The notes beneath the pieces were generated by a model that was given only the letters and a program-made list of their open reading frames with translations, did not search any database and was not told the origin of the DNA. A DNA stretch of 64,000 nucleotides from Limnomonas spitsbergensis (lineage: Eukaryota; Chlorophyta; Chlorophyceae; Chlamydomonadales). Positions 32,961 through 43,887 of the stretch are shown one piece after another. The translations under genes were made by a program, and so were the position numbers. The stretch is from NCBI GenBank assembly GCA_037349105.1, contig JAYJMM010000097.1:682001-746000 (forward strand). The letters run 5' to 3'. Position 1 is the first letter of the stretch; each line of letters begins with the position of its first letter.

Positions 32961-34250
32961 TGTGGATTTTTTGTGAATTTTATACAGTCCAGGGTTTAAG
33001 GTTCAGGGTTCAGGGTTAGGGCACTGTACTAGACTAGAATGTGCCGTGCTGTATTGTACTGGTTGGTTCCGCCGGTGCAGTGGTGGCCGCCTTGCGGCCC
33101 CTCGAAGGTGTCGCTCCTTGCAAGCACTGGGAACGCCAGTGTTGCTTTTACGGCTGTAAATCCAACTTCAGGAGGCCGCCCAGTGGCCCCCAGTCCAGAT
33201 TGGGATCAAGCATGGACCGGTCTGTAAGTGGTGGCCAAAGCAACAATGCTGGCCACAAATGGGGGCCTTTGGCCAGAGCCCGGAGTGTACTGACATACAG
33301 CTGAGTCACGAAAAACTGGGGAAAACTGACTGAATGTAACATGTGAGCTGGGCAATCCAGAAATAGAGCCGGCAACGTTTGCTGTGACCCTTTGGGCCAT
33401 TCGGAAAGGTGGCCTTAACCTCACAGTCTATAGGCACCGTTTCCTTTTTTCATTCAGTTTTTTTTCCCCTCCCAACAGGACAGTTGGGCGCTTTTGTTAG
33501 CAGGGCCCAGAGGTGTGATACTATTGACAGCCTATGGGCACCGTAACAGGGGATGGGTGTGCCACTGTGGTATGCCAACAAGACCAGCCACCTAGAGACG
33601 GCAAGGTTCTGCAAGATGGAACGCTGCTGCCTCGAATCCAACTGGGCGCTGCAACTGGATGTTGCTGAGGGGGCCTGTCTTAAGTTCGTACGGGTCTGCC
33701 CTAGCGGGGCCATCAGGGGCCTGTCTTTAAGGGCCTACCCTCACGTTGCATGCTCTTCCATCCAACTCTTGGATTTATTTCTTTGACACGGATTTGTAAT
33801 GAGGGATATGTGACTCGGTGTGCATGGATCGACCGAGGCAAGTTGTGCGTGTTTGTGCACAAGCATGCGAGATTCGTCGCCTGGAATTGTCGAAATGTGT
33901 ACCGGTAGGGTATCGTGGTGTTTTTCGGGGGGGTAACGTGGTGTGTATCGGGGGGTCATTCCCACTACGGAATTCATTCCCACGCCACTCGTCTGTGGTT
34001 GTGTGTTGGTTGCTTGCCCAGGGGGTCACTGTTTTTTCGATCGCTGTCCTAGTTTATTTCAGTGCTCACACCCTGCTCACACCGGTCTGCGAGCACATAC
34101 ATGTCCCATGCATGAAATTATTCAAATGTGATGCTCTGATGGGCTGTAAAAATGACACAGGGGTCTGGTGCGAGTAATGAATTGAATGTGCGTGCAAGGA
34201 TGTGAAGGCCAGTTCAACTACGACCCAACTCTGTGGCCATCTTCCGCCCA
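32961..34250. other. Intergenic repeats between kinesin and LINE
   Basis: No gene is supported. 33080-33305 resembles 3001-3140, 10055-10250 and 12080-12250 (shared gcggccgccaaaggccc-like and ggaccggtc/ctgtaagtgg-like segments), an old dispersed family. 33440-33531 is a minus-strand copy of the ACACCTCTGGGCCC repeat. Confidence 0.5.
33440..33531 (-). repeat. Dispersed repeat (ACACCTCTGGGCCC family)
   Basis: Minus strand reads ATCACACCTCTGGGCCCTGC, then AAGCGCCCAACTGTCC. The CTCGGCCGCGTGG segment is deleted. Confidence 0.6.
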
Positions 34251-34324
34251 GGCTAGGCTGTTTCCTTAGTCTGCACGTTAACGGCGTGGATGTGTCCACC
34301 GCCCCGGCCTCTGGCCCTTCCAGG

Positions 34325-36012
34325 CTACGCTGTTTGCTTAGTTCGCACGGTAACAGCATGAATGTGTCTTCCTCTCCGGCCTTTGGCCCATGCTAGGCTG
34401 TACGGTATGCTTAGTTCGCACGGTAACGACATGAATGTCAATGACATCACACCCCACAGCCCTGCAGCATGGCGCAGATGCTGGAGGAAGCTGGACTGCA
34501 TCTTGCTCTCGAGGCAATGCCGCGGCCTGAGGTGATCGGTGGCCCACACCACATCACCGTAGTTGGCCGCAAGCGCTGAATAGACAGACGCCAACCGGAT
34601 GCGTGTAGGCAGATGATGCCTGAGGCGCACCTTGGCGGCCATGCGGCGGACACGCTGCAACGCGGCAGCCAAAGGCCCTTCTCTTCCTTGCATGGTCTTC
34701 CTCATGCTGCTGCTCTGGTGCTGGATGATGCCCAAGAATTTGAATTCTTGGACACGCTTCAGCGCGATCCTATCGGGGCCGTACACGCAAGGATGGGCTG
34801 ATTGCCGGCGCTGCGCTGCTAAGCGGCTGCCAAATTCCAATATCTCTGTCTTGCTGACATTGACCTGGAGCTGTTTGACCGCCGCATATTCATGCAGGGC
34901 ATCAAGCATGTTTTGCAGCCCTGCCGAGCTGCTGGCTAGCAGGGAGAGATCATCAGCATATAAGAGGCACCTGAGTCTTCGCCCCGCCCCTAGCACAATG
35001 CCCTCTGCCGGGCACTGGGCTGCGATCTTGCCCGGCAGATCGCTGATATAGAGGCTGAAGAGGAGGGGGCTGAGTGGGCAGCCCTGCTTGATACCTCAGG
35101 TGCAAGGCACAGGGCCAGTGCTTTAAAGGCCGTCTATGAGCGTGTAGACTGCACCTTTGTAGAGCGCTTGCACAGCGCGTAACAGGCATGCAGGCATGTG
35201 AAGCCGCTCAGACAGGTGCTGCCATAGCTGCTCCTGTGGCACACAGTCATAGGCCTTGGTAAAATCCACAAAGGCCACATGCAGTTTGCCACGGCCTGCA
35301 GCTGCCCGTTGCGCAAGGACTGCATGCCTCAAGAGAAAAGCGGCCTGGAGCGTGCTACGGCGCTGTTGAAAGCCGAACTGTTCAGGAGGGATGTGCCCAT
35401 GGAAGCGTGCCCACTGATCAGTAACGGCGGTCAGCATGCTAACATACAGCCGGTACAGCACGCTCGTGATGGCAATGGGCCGGTAGTTGCCGGGGTCAAG
35501 GGGGTCGCCCCTCTTGTAGATGGGCTGAATTCTGACAGGCTGCCATGCACTTGGCATTCCCCCCCGCACCGCCATCGAAGTCATCCACTCTTGTAGCATG
35601 TCCCGGATGACATGCCGCTGCTCCCCATCAGAGGTGTCGTCTACCACGGCCAGCTTGATGAAAGGAGCGGCCATGCCATCCAGGCCCGCCGCGGTATGCA
35701 CGCGCATGCGGGAGAAAGCCCGGTCAAAGCAAGAGGCTAGCTGATCGGCAGACACGCCCATGTCGTCATGCTTTGTGCTGAGAGGGGACAGATTGGGCTG
35801 TGGCGCCGTGGGAGAGGGGGCGAGATGGCGGTAAACTGCTGCCGCAAGTGGGCCTCCCACCTCTGGGAGGATATAGCAGTAGTGGGGCAAGCATGCCGCC
35901 TGTCTTGCAGCTTCTCCCGGTATACGCTGTGATCATGGCGCTGCAGCCTATCCGCTTTAGGTGCGGCCATATGGCGCGTGAAATGCCGGCGGCGGCGGTG
36001 TGCAGTGGACAT
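34325..36012 (-). pseudogene. LINE reverse transcriptase domain, broken
   Basis: It would copy element RNA into DNA at the nicked target. Visible motifs in order: IYKRGDPLDPGNYRPIAITS, FGFQQRRSTLQAAF, FVDFTKAYDCV (catalytic Asp), then stops at about 35121 and 35097, then GIKQGCPLSPLLF and LLYADDLSLL (catalytic Asp pair, near 34960). A thumb-like region follows with LQVNVSKTEILEFG and FKFLGI. The segments before and after the stops are in the same frame, so the damage there is two point changes. The first part overlaps the endonuclease frame through a frameshift near 35840. Confidence 0.88.
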
Positions 36013-37244
36013 GTACCGCTGCCTAGCTGTCTTGCGCTCCGGTAGTCCGGTCCCGGGGCACCGTTCAGCGACAATGATCGCCGCTCAGCATACACTTTCT
36101 GTACCTCCTCATCCCACCACGGGGGGCGCTGATGCTGTCTGCGCTGGGCATGTGGCTTTGCTACGCGCGTCATACCTGCAGCTTCGGCCGCATTCCAAAC
36201 TGCGGCCGTGAGCGCCGCTGCAGCTTCCTCATCGTCACCCTCAGTGATGGCCGCTCCAAAGCGCTGTAGGCCCAGCTCATTTCTGGCCAGCGCTGCGCTG
36301 TAAATAGCTGCTTTATCCGCCTTCCGGGTCAAGATGGTCCTGCTGCTTTCTGCTGGCTGGCTAGCAGTCCGGTAATAGTTCCCCACATCAATGCTGCTAT
36401 CTCCCGGTGGTCTGAGGGTGGCCGCGACCGGTCGGTGATCTGAGAGATCCGATCCAGTAGGCAGCACACAGCTGTCCTCCACCTGCCCCCAAAGGTTTTG
36501 ATGCACCGCGATGTGGTCAACGCGGGACCGGCCGAGAGCCGCTAGGAAGGTGGCGTCCACCTCATCTCCCTTGCGGCCCGTGAGCAACAGCATGCCAGTG
36601 GCCGCTGCCTCGTTGAGCAACATCCGGGCCTGCGGCTTCAGCAGTTTAAGCGGCTCACCACGGAGCGCCCGGTGCGTGTGCATCTCAGGTGCATGCTGGA
36701 TTGCTCTTTCGAGGTCCGCACCACCGTCCGGGAGCTCGCTGCCATGCCACACGTCCGCATTGAAGTCCCCCGCCCAAATGCAAGGGCCTCGCTTGCGGAG
36801 CTGTTCCGTCTCTTGCTGCAGGTCCTCCAGCCGCTGCTCATACTCCCCGGCATCATGATTCTGCCCTATTGGGGGCAAGTAAACACATGCCAAGACAGTA
36901 GGCTGAGGACTGTTAAAAAGCCGTCCGCTGCATTCTAGCCAGACCAGTCCCCCATGGCTGGCGGTGCTGTTCAGGCTGCAGAGTCCCAACATGTTGCTGG
37001 CCACCACAAAGGCCACACCCTGTCCCTTGCCCGACCGCTGCCGAGCCCAAAGCAAGCTGTGGTTGGGAGCCAACAGCTGCTGCATTGCCGCCTCGTTTAT
37101 GCCAGCGACGTCCTGGACAGCCACTATATGATGCCGTCTGTGAAAGCTGAGCAGGGCGTCCACCTTGGGGGTGGGGGCACCCTGGACTGCGGCTCTGAGG
37201 TCAGAGCCGCGCAGCCCGTTGCAGTTGAGGGTGGCTATCCTCAA
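35766..37244 (-). pseudogene. LINE apurinic-like endonuclease domain
   Basis: A 492-codon minus-strand frame from ATG at 37244. Endonuclease/exonuclease/phosphatase motifs: LNCNGLRG near the start, AVQDVAG (the usual catalytic Glu position has Asp), VYLPP, GDFNADV, SRVDHIAV and SDLSDHRPVA (catalytic Asp-His). It would nick the target to prime reverse transcription. The true homology ends near 36060, where a frameshift moves the reading to the frame of 36012; the last 100 or so codons of this frame are out of register. Confidence 0.85.
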
Positions 37245-38223
37245 ACCACAACAGGATGCTTCGACCCCCCGGCTTGGACGTTTCCCTGCCGCCGAGGGAG
37301 CGACCTGGGAGCTGGTTGTGCCGGCCCACCGCGTGTCCGGGCCCGACCAGCCGGAGCTACCCTGCCGTGTCCCAGCTGCTGCTGAGGCTGGGGCAGCTGC
37401 GGGGGCGGGGGCAGCGGCGGGGGTAGGGGCAGGGGCCGGGCGGAGGCGGGGGCGGAGGCGGGGCCGGATGTTCGACAGGCTTCAGAAGGTTCTGCAGCGC
37501 CCTTGTGCAGATCACGAGACAGGCTGCTGCTGATGCCCTCCAGTTTAGTTATGCGATTCTCCATCAGGGCCATGCATGCAGCCATGCGTGGGCTTCCTGT
37601 TGCTCCCTGCGCTGCCGCTGCTGCTGCTCTTGTTGCGGCTGCGGCTGTCGCTGCTGCTGCTGCCCCTGCTGCAGCTGTTGCTGCCGCTGCTGCTGTTGCT
37701 ACTTTTGCGCATGCCTCTGCTGCGGCTGCTGTGGCTGCAGAATTCGCGTTTTCGGGTTCTGCTGCTCGTCGTACTGCTGTTGTGCCTCCTGAAGGATGTC
37801 TATGCAGCGGCTCGCGACTATCCGAGTGATGTCGCGAATCTCCTTTTGAGGCCGATCAAGGGTGTATTCTGCTTCATGCTGCAATACCTCCTCTGTGGCA
37901 TCGCCCACTTTTTCCCGGTAAGATGCGTAGACTTCTAGGGCTTTGCGCGGCTGGGATGTGCGTCTGCCGCTGACGTGGCGTCGCACTATGGGTACCTGCT
38001 TTGCTTCTCTATGAGCAGCAACGCAAGCGATCTTGACTTGCGCTGTTCGAGCAATTTTGGCACGCCCAGCCGTGGCTTCGGCCTCCCGCTGCTTCTCCGC
38101 CACGTCCTGAGCGCGGGGACGCTTAGCTCCCACGGTGCGGCTGTGAGCTTGGCTGCTTAAAAAGCTGTGACACAGCTCAGGCTGAAAGAAAGCTAGCTGG
38201 GCCAAAGCTTCCTGAGCTTGCAC
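37241..38223 (-). pseudogene. LINE ORF1-like protein, Gln-rich, frameshifted
   Basis: The frame 38223-37699 (174 codons) starts MQAQEALAQLAFFQPEL. It has a basic helical region (AEKQREAEATAGRAKIAR, VRRHVSGRRTSQPRKALEV) and runs into a CAG/CTG repeat at about 37600-37740 encoding Gln-rich sequence. After a frame change, 37585-37241 continues with MENRITKLEGISSSLSRDL (coiled-coil-like) and a Pro-rich tail, ending as the endonuclease ATG begins (4-base overlap). No zinc knuckle is seen. ORF1 is assigned by position and composition. Confidence 0.6.
37600..37740. repeat. CTG/CAG-rich low-complexity tract
   Basis: Imperfect (CTG)n, ctgctgctgcccctgctgcag-like. It encodes poly-Gln on the minus strand within the LINE ORF1, and is a likely site of the ORF1 frame change. 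Confidence 0.7.
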
Positions 38224-38610
38224 GACATGAATGTGTCTTCCACCCCGGCCTCTGGCCCATGCTAGGCTGTTTGCTTAATCCCTCCTCTAGGACGTCGCTT
38301 TCTTTCCAGCCACGCACATGGTGTGGTCAACGCGGACAGTCACATCTTGACCTAAACCCAGGGCAGGCCAATGAATTGACGCCTCAGGGGCCATCCAGCT
38401 GAATCGGCTTGATAGCGTATGCCCAATTATCCTGATGGGAGGAAAGAAGATGAAGGGGGGGGGGGAGAAGAAATAGGGAATGGAAATCACAGGCAGGAAA
38501 TGATCAGAAGTTCGAAGTCAGGTGCCACCACTGTTTACAGGCAGCCATGCTTTCCAAAATCCACCGAAATCGGCAGTCCCAATACTGCATTCCGTCTTCC
38601 ACATGTACCG

Positions 38611-38800
38611 GTCAATGACGTTACACCTCGGGGCCCGAAAAGGGTCGGCCGCGAGGGCGCCTAGGTAAAAGGGGCCAGAAAAAAAATGAATTAAGTGAAT
38701 TGACAAACAAAAGGCTGGAGAGAAAAGGCAAAGGGAGTCCCAGCCTCTGAGAGCGTCTACGCCTCCATGATATCTACCACGTCTTCCACAAAAGCCAGGT
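38611..38800 (+). repeat. Dispersed repeat (ACACCTCTGGGCCC family)
   Basis: GTCAATGACGTTACACCTCG, CGGCCGCGAGGGCGCC, then purine-rich sequence and a right part (ctccatgatatctaccacgt) that is matched at about 63905-63930 (catcgatatctaccacatct). This suggests a longer parental unit. Confidence 0.65.
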
Positions 38801-38961
38801 CACCCCACCCAAGCTTGCCCACATGTACCGGTAATGAGCTCACTTGCACTGGTGGTGAGGGAGGCCCCGATACTAAAATGCATGAAGGTCTGCAGTAAAG
38901 AAATGTAACACTGTCGTTGTAAAGTTTCCGTTAGGAATATTTAAGGTAGACACGGAAAGTT

Positions 38962-40073
38962 ATGGACAGCACCGGAGTAATGAAGGTACACGGCTTAAGT
39001 AAAATAAACATCGATATCACAATGCAGAGTGAAAAATTAAATACGAAATCACATGATGCAGTGGATTCAAATCAATGGCAACGGCTAGAAGCTATGCAAG
39101 TATATAATGAATTACGTCGGTAAGTTTTCGACGCTTGAATGGGTCGTTTGAATCAAGATAGGGGAAACGGGTCGTTTGAACTGGCGATTTTGCGTGATTG
39201 AATCAAGCGTGCCCCCACCCCCTGCATAATCTGCGAACTCGTTGCCTGTCCTCACTGTTCTGATTTTTGCATCCAGGCAATGAGCCTCAAGACACTGATC
39301 TCCTAGATCATTCCCCTGGGGACGACGACTGGATGGAGGAAAAAGACACAGAGAATGATGATCTCCCCGATCCGCCCAGTATTGGCAAGGGTTCGTCACA
39401 GGAAACAACGCGAAACTCCCGCGTTTCGTCCGCGGGACAGGGGCTTGAGACATTTATGACACCCGATTTCATGGCCGTCATCGCGGGTCTCGACCCGCTA
39501 GTGGCAACGAGTTACTTAGCCCTCCTCTTGAAAGGGGAAGAGGTCAAGCTGGGCATGCTCCGGGTCGAGGTAAGGAATGACATCTGCCACTACCTGATTG
39601 TCAACCGCCCTGAATGAGAAAATTTCGTCCTCGCAGCCGGAGAAGTTGATTCAGCCCGGAAGACAGGCGGACATCAGCCATGTGGACCTAACAGAAAGTG
39701 GAGTAGGACTTCGCAGTGGTGGCCATGCCAACGCATACATGCGCGCCAACAAGATGCTGTTGGTGAGGTTACCATGTTATATTGTCGCCTCCCAGGTTTG
39801 AGGCTTATAATGCATCAGTGGTACTAGTTGAATAAGATGAGCGCGTAAGATTGGCCAGGGTGGGCAGTACTACCTAGTAGGGCCGGCCGGGAGATGTAAC
39901 TTGGCTTTTTGTCCTACAGTTCGCGGCACATAAATGAATAAGCGATGGCCACCTAATTCTGTACTTGTATTTACATCATGCAGGACCTTATTGGGAAGGC
40001 AGTGAGCTGTCTATTGTCCCGGACAAAAAAAGACTCCAAGTTCTTGCTGACAGGGAATGAGGCTGAGACATAG
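38962..40073 (+). CDS. Unrecognised four-exon gene
   Basis: Exons 39277-39569, 39637-39762 and 39984-40073 (stop TAG) join with consistent phase 0 across introns of 67 bp (gtaagg...cgcag) and 221 bp (gtgagg...gcag). They encode an acidic segment (DDDWMEEKDTENDDLPDPP), then FMTPDFMAVIAGLDPLVATS and LALLLKGEEVKLG, then GGHANAYMRANKMLL and a Lys-containing tail. A good acceptor precedes 39277. The upstream candidate exon begins with ATG at 38962. Its strong donor gtaagt at 39120 gives the wrong phase; a weaker GT at 39116 gives the right one, so the first exon is uncertain. I recognise no family. Continuity of three phases over short introns is the main evidence that it is real. Confidence 0.55.
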
Positions 40074-40377
40074 TATATGAAGTCTAACTGGGTCTAAAAC
40101 TGAAAAACGTACTCATTAGCCCTTGACAATGGCAGGAACTTCTGATGCATATCGTGGTTCATAGCTTCATACCCTCGACACGCCTTGGTTGGTTGTCTGC
40201 TGGAAAGCAGCACAGGGGGGGCACTGTCGCACTGATGTATCATCAAGCTGTTCTCTGCTCTAGTACATTTATTTCCCGAACTGGTTTTGCTCTGTGGGCG
40301 TCTGTCCGATGCAGCAAATCTGATGCTGTTCAAACAAACACACACATTTTAAATTTGCCTAGTTTATTTTCTCTCGA

Positions 40378-40430
40378 CCATATGGCCGAGCTTTTGCACC
40401 ATGGGCCAGAGGTGTAACGTCATTGTGTAA
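40378..40430 (-). repeat. Dispersed repeat (ACACCTCTGGGCCC family), partial
   Basis: Minus strand CAATGACGTTACACCTCTGG then AAAGCTCGGCC. A further fragment (aggtgtaataacgtcattga) lies near 41155. Confidence 0.6.
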
Positions 40431-41271
40431 CGTCACCGCTCTCCAGCCTTTCCCGTGTCAACAACCTGAGGCAGGGAGTATGGCAGGAGGTTTCTGTTAC
40501 ACCAGAACAAAACATATATATCAATCAACATTAACGAGACACATATTCTCAGCCAGCAGAAAATTAAAGGACAATCGAAGTGTCAATGCATGACCGGTAG
40601 GTGATGTTTGTGTGCGCCTGTACAATTCATCAATTGAGAGACTACTCCATAAGACTAAACAAAATGCAAGGCATGTTTTGTATCATGGTAACAGTACCGG
40701 TGGTAGCCTCTATACCTAAGCACCGTAAAAATAAGGGCACTCTAAAAATGCAAGTACAAGCTATCATTCTCTTCCTTCAAATACTTCCAGATTTATTTCC
40801 GCTTCTGTCTGCATTAATATCAAAGAGGAGAATGGCATTCCGATTTATCAGCTCACATGGCTGGTGCCAATAAGACATGAGGATGGGACATTTTTTGAAC
40901 CTTGGGGAAAGGTTTAGGTATTAACAAAAAGCTTGAGGTATTAACATGACATGACATTGTCATATAAGCTAGTCACAAAACAGTTTCACTCCTTTCACAT
41001 AACGGTTTTTCGGGCACCTGCTTTTATGCAATTATGCCCACTCTAAACTGATGCTCCTTGCGACTACATTCATGCTCCTTGCGACTCCAACATTCACAAG
41101 GTTCATTACTTGTCAGACATAGTTAAAGCCCGTCGCCTTCTGCTGCCGGAACCAGAGGTGTAATAACGTCATTGACCTAACGTTACAGCTAACTGCAGCA
41201 TGGGATTCCTGCCCCCTAGCCACCGTTCTTGCTGCTAGAGAAATATAAGTTCCCACATACATACAGGCGAC
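40431..41271. other. AT-richer intergenic stretch
   Basis: No coding region is supported; frames are short with no motif. It contains a decayed fragment of the dispersed repeat near 41150-41190. It lies between a plus-strand gene and a minus-strand ORF that converge here, so it probably holds both 3' ends. Confidence 0.5.
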
Positions 41272-42216
41272 TCATGTACTACATGGATTTATCTTCCATT
41301 TCTGCAGTTGCTGCTGCTGAGACTGCTGCCGAGAAGACTGCAGTTGCAGCTGGCTGCTGATACCATTGATGAACCCCGAGGACTGCTGCGGCTGCAGCTC
41401 TGTAGGGTGCTTGCATGACATCCAGCACCAGCAACACTTGCAGGAGTGAAGAGCAGCAGACGAGGCAGTGGACAAGACGGAAGCAGTAGTGGCCGTCGCC
41501 CGATGATGTTGTTGATGCGGCAGCAGCTGAGACTGGGCAGGCTCTGCACTGCTGTCGCTAATCATGGAGGCATGCCTGCTGTTGAAATTGGAGGCGACAG
41601 AGCCGCTCCTGCTGCAGAAGAGATGTTGCTCCTGCCGCTGCAGCTGCTGCAACTCTTGGCGCGAGTCAGCGCCATGCATCAGCTCTGTTGGCAAGCAGCA
41701 GCGCTTGCGTCCAAACTTTGATGCTGTTGGCGGGATTGCGGTCTCATCAGCAGGTCTGTCGTCCCGCCTGGAGCTGTCGCGTTGGAGCACAACACGTGTT
41801 GCAGTCGTCCCATCAGCTGGTGCCGGCGGGTGGCTTCTTACTTTGGGGTCGTGTGGGTGAGCTTGGCACGACTCCCACATGTCCAACTGTTGATTTGGGC
41901 CTCTCCAGCAACCTTCGCTTTCAGTGAAGGGTTCCCATTCCGAAGAATCGAATCCGTTGTCAACAGTGTCATCCTCGCAGTCTCCGTCGTTGTCCCCGTC
42001 TTCTCCGTAACAACACCACTGTCTGAATGCGTGCAAATGCAGCTTGCTGTCAAACGTCGCGGCTGTCCCGCCGGTGGCATCTCCGCAAAAGTCGGCAACA
42101 GCCATGATGCAAGCTTCGCCGTTGCAGTCCTCGTCATTCTCGCCGAACAGAAAGCGCATCCAGCCTTCGCTGCATGGCGACGTCGTCAGGTCATCAAGGA
42201 GAGGCCGACGTGGCAT
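41272..42216 (-). CDS. Unrecognised intronless protein, acidic N-terminal half, Gln-rich C-terminus
   Basis: 314 codons from ATG at 42216 to a stop at 41272, open without introns. The N-terminal 110 residues are acidic and Cys-containing (FGENDEDCNGEACIMAVADF, YGEDGDNDGDCEDDTVDNGF). The middle has WESCQAHPHD and a basic FGRKRCC. The C-terminal third is rich in Gln, Ser and clustered Cys (CKCCWCWMSC) and ends QQSQQQQLQKWKINPCST. No signal peptide or membrane segment is evident. A Gln/Ser-rich low-complexity tail with an acidic region could suit a regulatory protein, but that is speculation. The opposite strand also has frames in the CTG-rich part, so a chance ORF is possible in the C-terminal third. 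Confidence 0.5.
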   Translation of the reverse strand: MPRRPLLDDLTTSPCSEGWMRFLFGENDEDCNGEACIMAVADFCGDATGGTAATFDSKLHLHAFRQWCCYGEDGDNDGDCEDDTVDNGFDSSEWEPFTESEGCWRGPNQQLDMWESCQAHPHDPKVRSHPPAPADGTTATRVVLQRDSSRRDDRPADETAIPPTASKFGRKRCCLPTELMHGADSRQELQQLQRQEQHLFCSRSGSVASNFNSRHASMISDSSAEPAQSQLLPHQQHHRATATTASVLSTASSAALHSCKCCWCWMSCKHPTELQPQQSSGFINGISSQLQLQSSRQQSQQQQLQKWKINPCST

Positions 42217-42804
42217 AGTAAATCAGTGGAGTCGGGTGAATGAATGATGAAACAACGCCTTAGTTGGCAGTGACGAAGTATGGATTTGGTCGTGGTGTTG
42301 CCAACCCTCAGGTGCTGCAGTCTGCAGCACACATGCATGGTGAAGGAGGGGTAACGAGTAGGCTGGTGGGCAACGTTTTCTCACGTTGGAGATGCATATA
42401 TATGAAGGCACGTGAGATGATGACGTGATGACGTGGTGCCAGTAGTGGTTTCGAAGATGTCAGTTCACGTGGGTATCTCATAGTAGTAGATAGTAGCAGT
42501 TCAGTGTTGACACCGTCAGACGACAGTACTAGTTCCGACTTCCGACACAATGATCAATGAGTCAATGACGGAGGCGGCATTGGCCGGATTACATGGAAGT
42601 AGACTGAGCATACTGAGAACGTTAAGCAGACTGAGCCTGCTTGTCATGCATGCGTACAGGATGCTAGAACATGAAGAAAATAGTCGACACCGACCTTTCG
42701 GGATGATGCCGTGGTAGGAAGGCTGCGCTCTGGGCAGATAGAGCGATTGTATCGGAAGATGGGTCGAGGGTAGAAGCGTGTATACGTAGATATGTATCTC
42801 AAAT

Positions 42805-43310
42805 TTACCAGTTGTGTCTGGTTGGAGGTGGTGCCGCCTCCAACGTATTTCGATTGCTTACGCATGAATGGTTGGCCTGCCCCTTGGGGCTAAGGCTTTT
42901 GGGATAGCGAGGATACTGAGCCGCTTCGGTCACTTTTACCAAATCTTTCAATTTTACCCTATCTCTCACTCTTTCCTGAGAACTGTATGAGTTCCAGCAT
43001 AGTTCACAGTTCCCTTCGCCTTCATGCAGGATCATGGATCTTTGGTATGATATCCGGTACAGTTCGAATCGTTCTTCTTGTTGCTGTCGCGCTTGCCTCC
43101 TCTGTAAACTTGGAATGTTTGCCAACCGTCGCCTTGTTTTAAAACATTTTGCACGCAACGTTGTTACGTTGGCCTGCCCCTTGGGGCTAAGGCTTTTGGG
43201 AAAGCGTGGAAACCGAGCCGCTTCGGTCACTTGTACCCTATCTTCCACTCTTTCATGTTCAGTCATGACACTTGATGAGTTCCAGCATAGTTCACAGTTC
43301 CCTTCGCCTG
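42805..43310 (-). CDS. Unrecognised coding segment with internal tandem duplication
   Basis: The minus-strand frame 43266-42805 (153 codons) contains the same module twice. One copy reads ERVEDRVQVTEAARFPRFPK then SLSPKGQAN; the other reads LVKVTEAAQYPRYPK then SLSPKGQAN. Each is preceded by EGNCELCWNS. The repeat is at DNA level too, with a period of about 297 bp (ttggcctgccccttggggct at about 42870 and 43168). Between modules lies a basic Gln-rich stretch (LQRRQARQQQEERFELYRIS). Upstream of the ATG the frame stays open to a tcttcag that could be a splice acceptor near 43308. Family not recognised; possibly the same gene as the frame at 43576-43887. Confidence 0.35.
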
Positions 43311-43575
43311 AAGATCACTGGCTGAAGATTTTGCTTGACGCCCCTGCCCCTGCTCGAGGATAAGAGATTTTCCGGAATGTATGAATTCATACTTAGTAGC
43401 GCGTTTGGGTGGACGGAACATCTGTGCATGTTGATGAAATGCTTTCAGTCAATAATTTATCGTTTATGAAGGAATCCTGTTTGCTATCAATCAGCTCGTT
43501 CTCTGGAGTCTGGGTTGTGGTGTCGGTTCAACATCGCGGCGTACCGTATCATTTGTGTACTCCTGGTGCAGTTCG

Positions 43576-43887
43576 TCATTGAGGATCACGTTTCTGTTCA
43601 CTTGCCTTGCTACATGTTTTGTAAATATCGAATTGTATGATATCTTCAGCATTTGGCCTTGAGCTACTCCTGTGTTTCTTCAGCATGTGGCCTTGAGGTA
43701 CTCCTGTATGTTTGATTGTTTGCTGCATTGAGGAAGATTTTCTAAAGGCCGCATCATCTTTGAAGACCTGGTGCGCCTCGTCGTACAGCCCTTGCTGTCT
43801 GTTGACAAGTCTTGTATGTATGCAACGAGCGAATTGTTCGGTGTCTTCAGTATTTTCCCCTAGTTTAACATTGATTGTAAATAGCAT
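43576..43887 (-). CDS. Unrecognised small coding segment
   Basis: 103 codons, minus strand, starting MLFTINVKLGENTEDTEQFA and ending QKRDPQ. Composition is protein-like (IHTRLVNRQQGLYDEAHQVF). There is no known motif. It may be an upstream exon of the gene represented at 42805-43310 on the same strand; splice links could not be settled by eye. Confidence 0.25.
   Translation of the reverse strand: MLFTINVKLGENTEDTEQFARCIHTRLVNRQQGLYDEAHQVFKDDAAFRKSSSMQQTIKHTGVPQGHMLKKHRSSSRPNAEDIIQFDIYKTCSKASEQKRDPQ

Larger units (their letters stand above)
34252..38277 (-). mobile_element. LINE-type non-LTR retrotransposon, inactive
   Basis: In minus-strand order: a Gln-rich ORF1 (38223 to about 37241), an apurinic-like endonuclease (37244 to about 36060) and a reverse transcriptase (about 36012-34325). 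Two frame changes (near 36050 and 35840) and two in-frame stops (near 35121 and 35097) break ORF2. Copies of a roughly 60-70 bp sequence (ctctggcccatgctaggctg...catgaatgtgtc) stand at both outer ends: three in tandem at 34252-34448 and one at 38221-38277. Flanking by its own tail repeat suggests tandem or array-targeted insertion. Confidence 0.88.
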
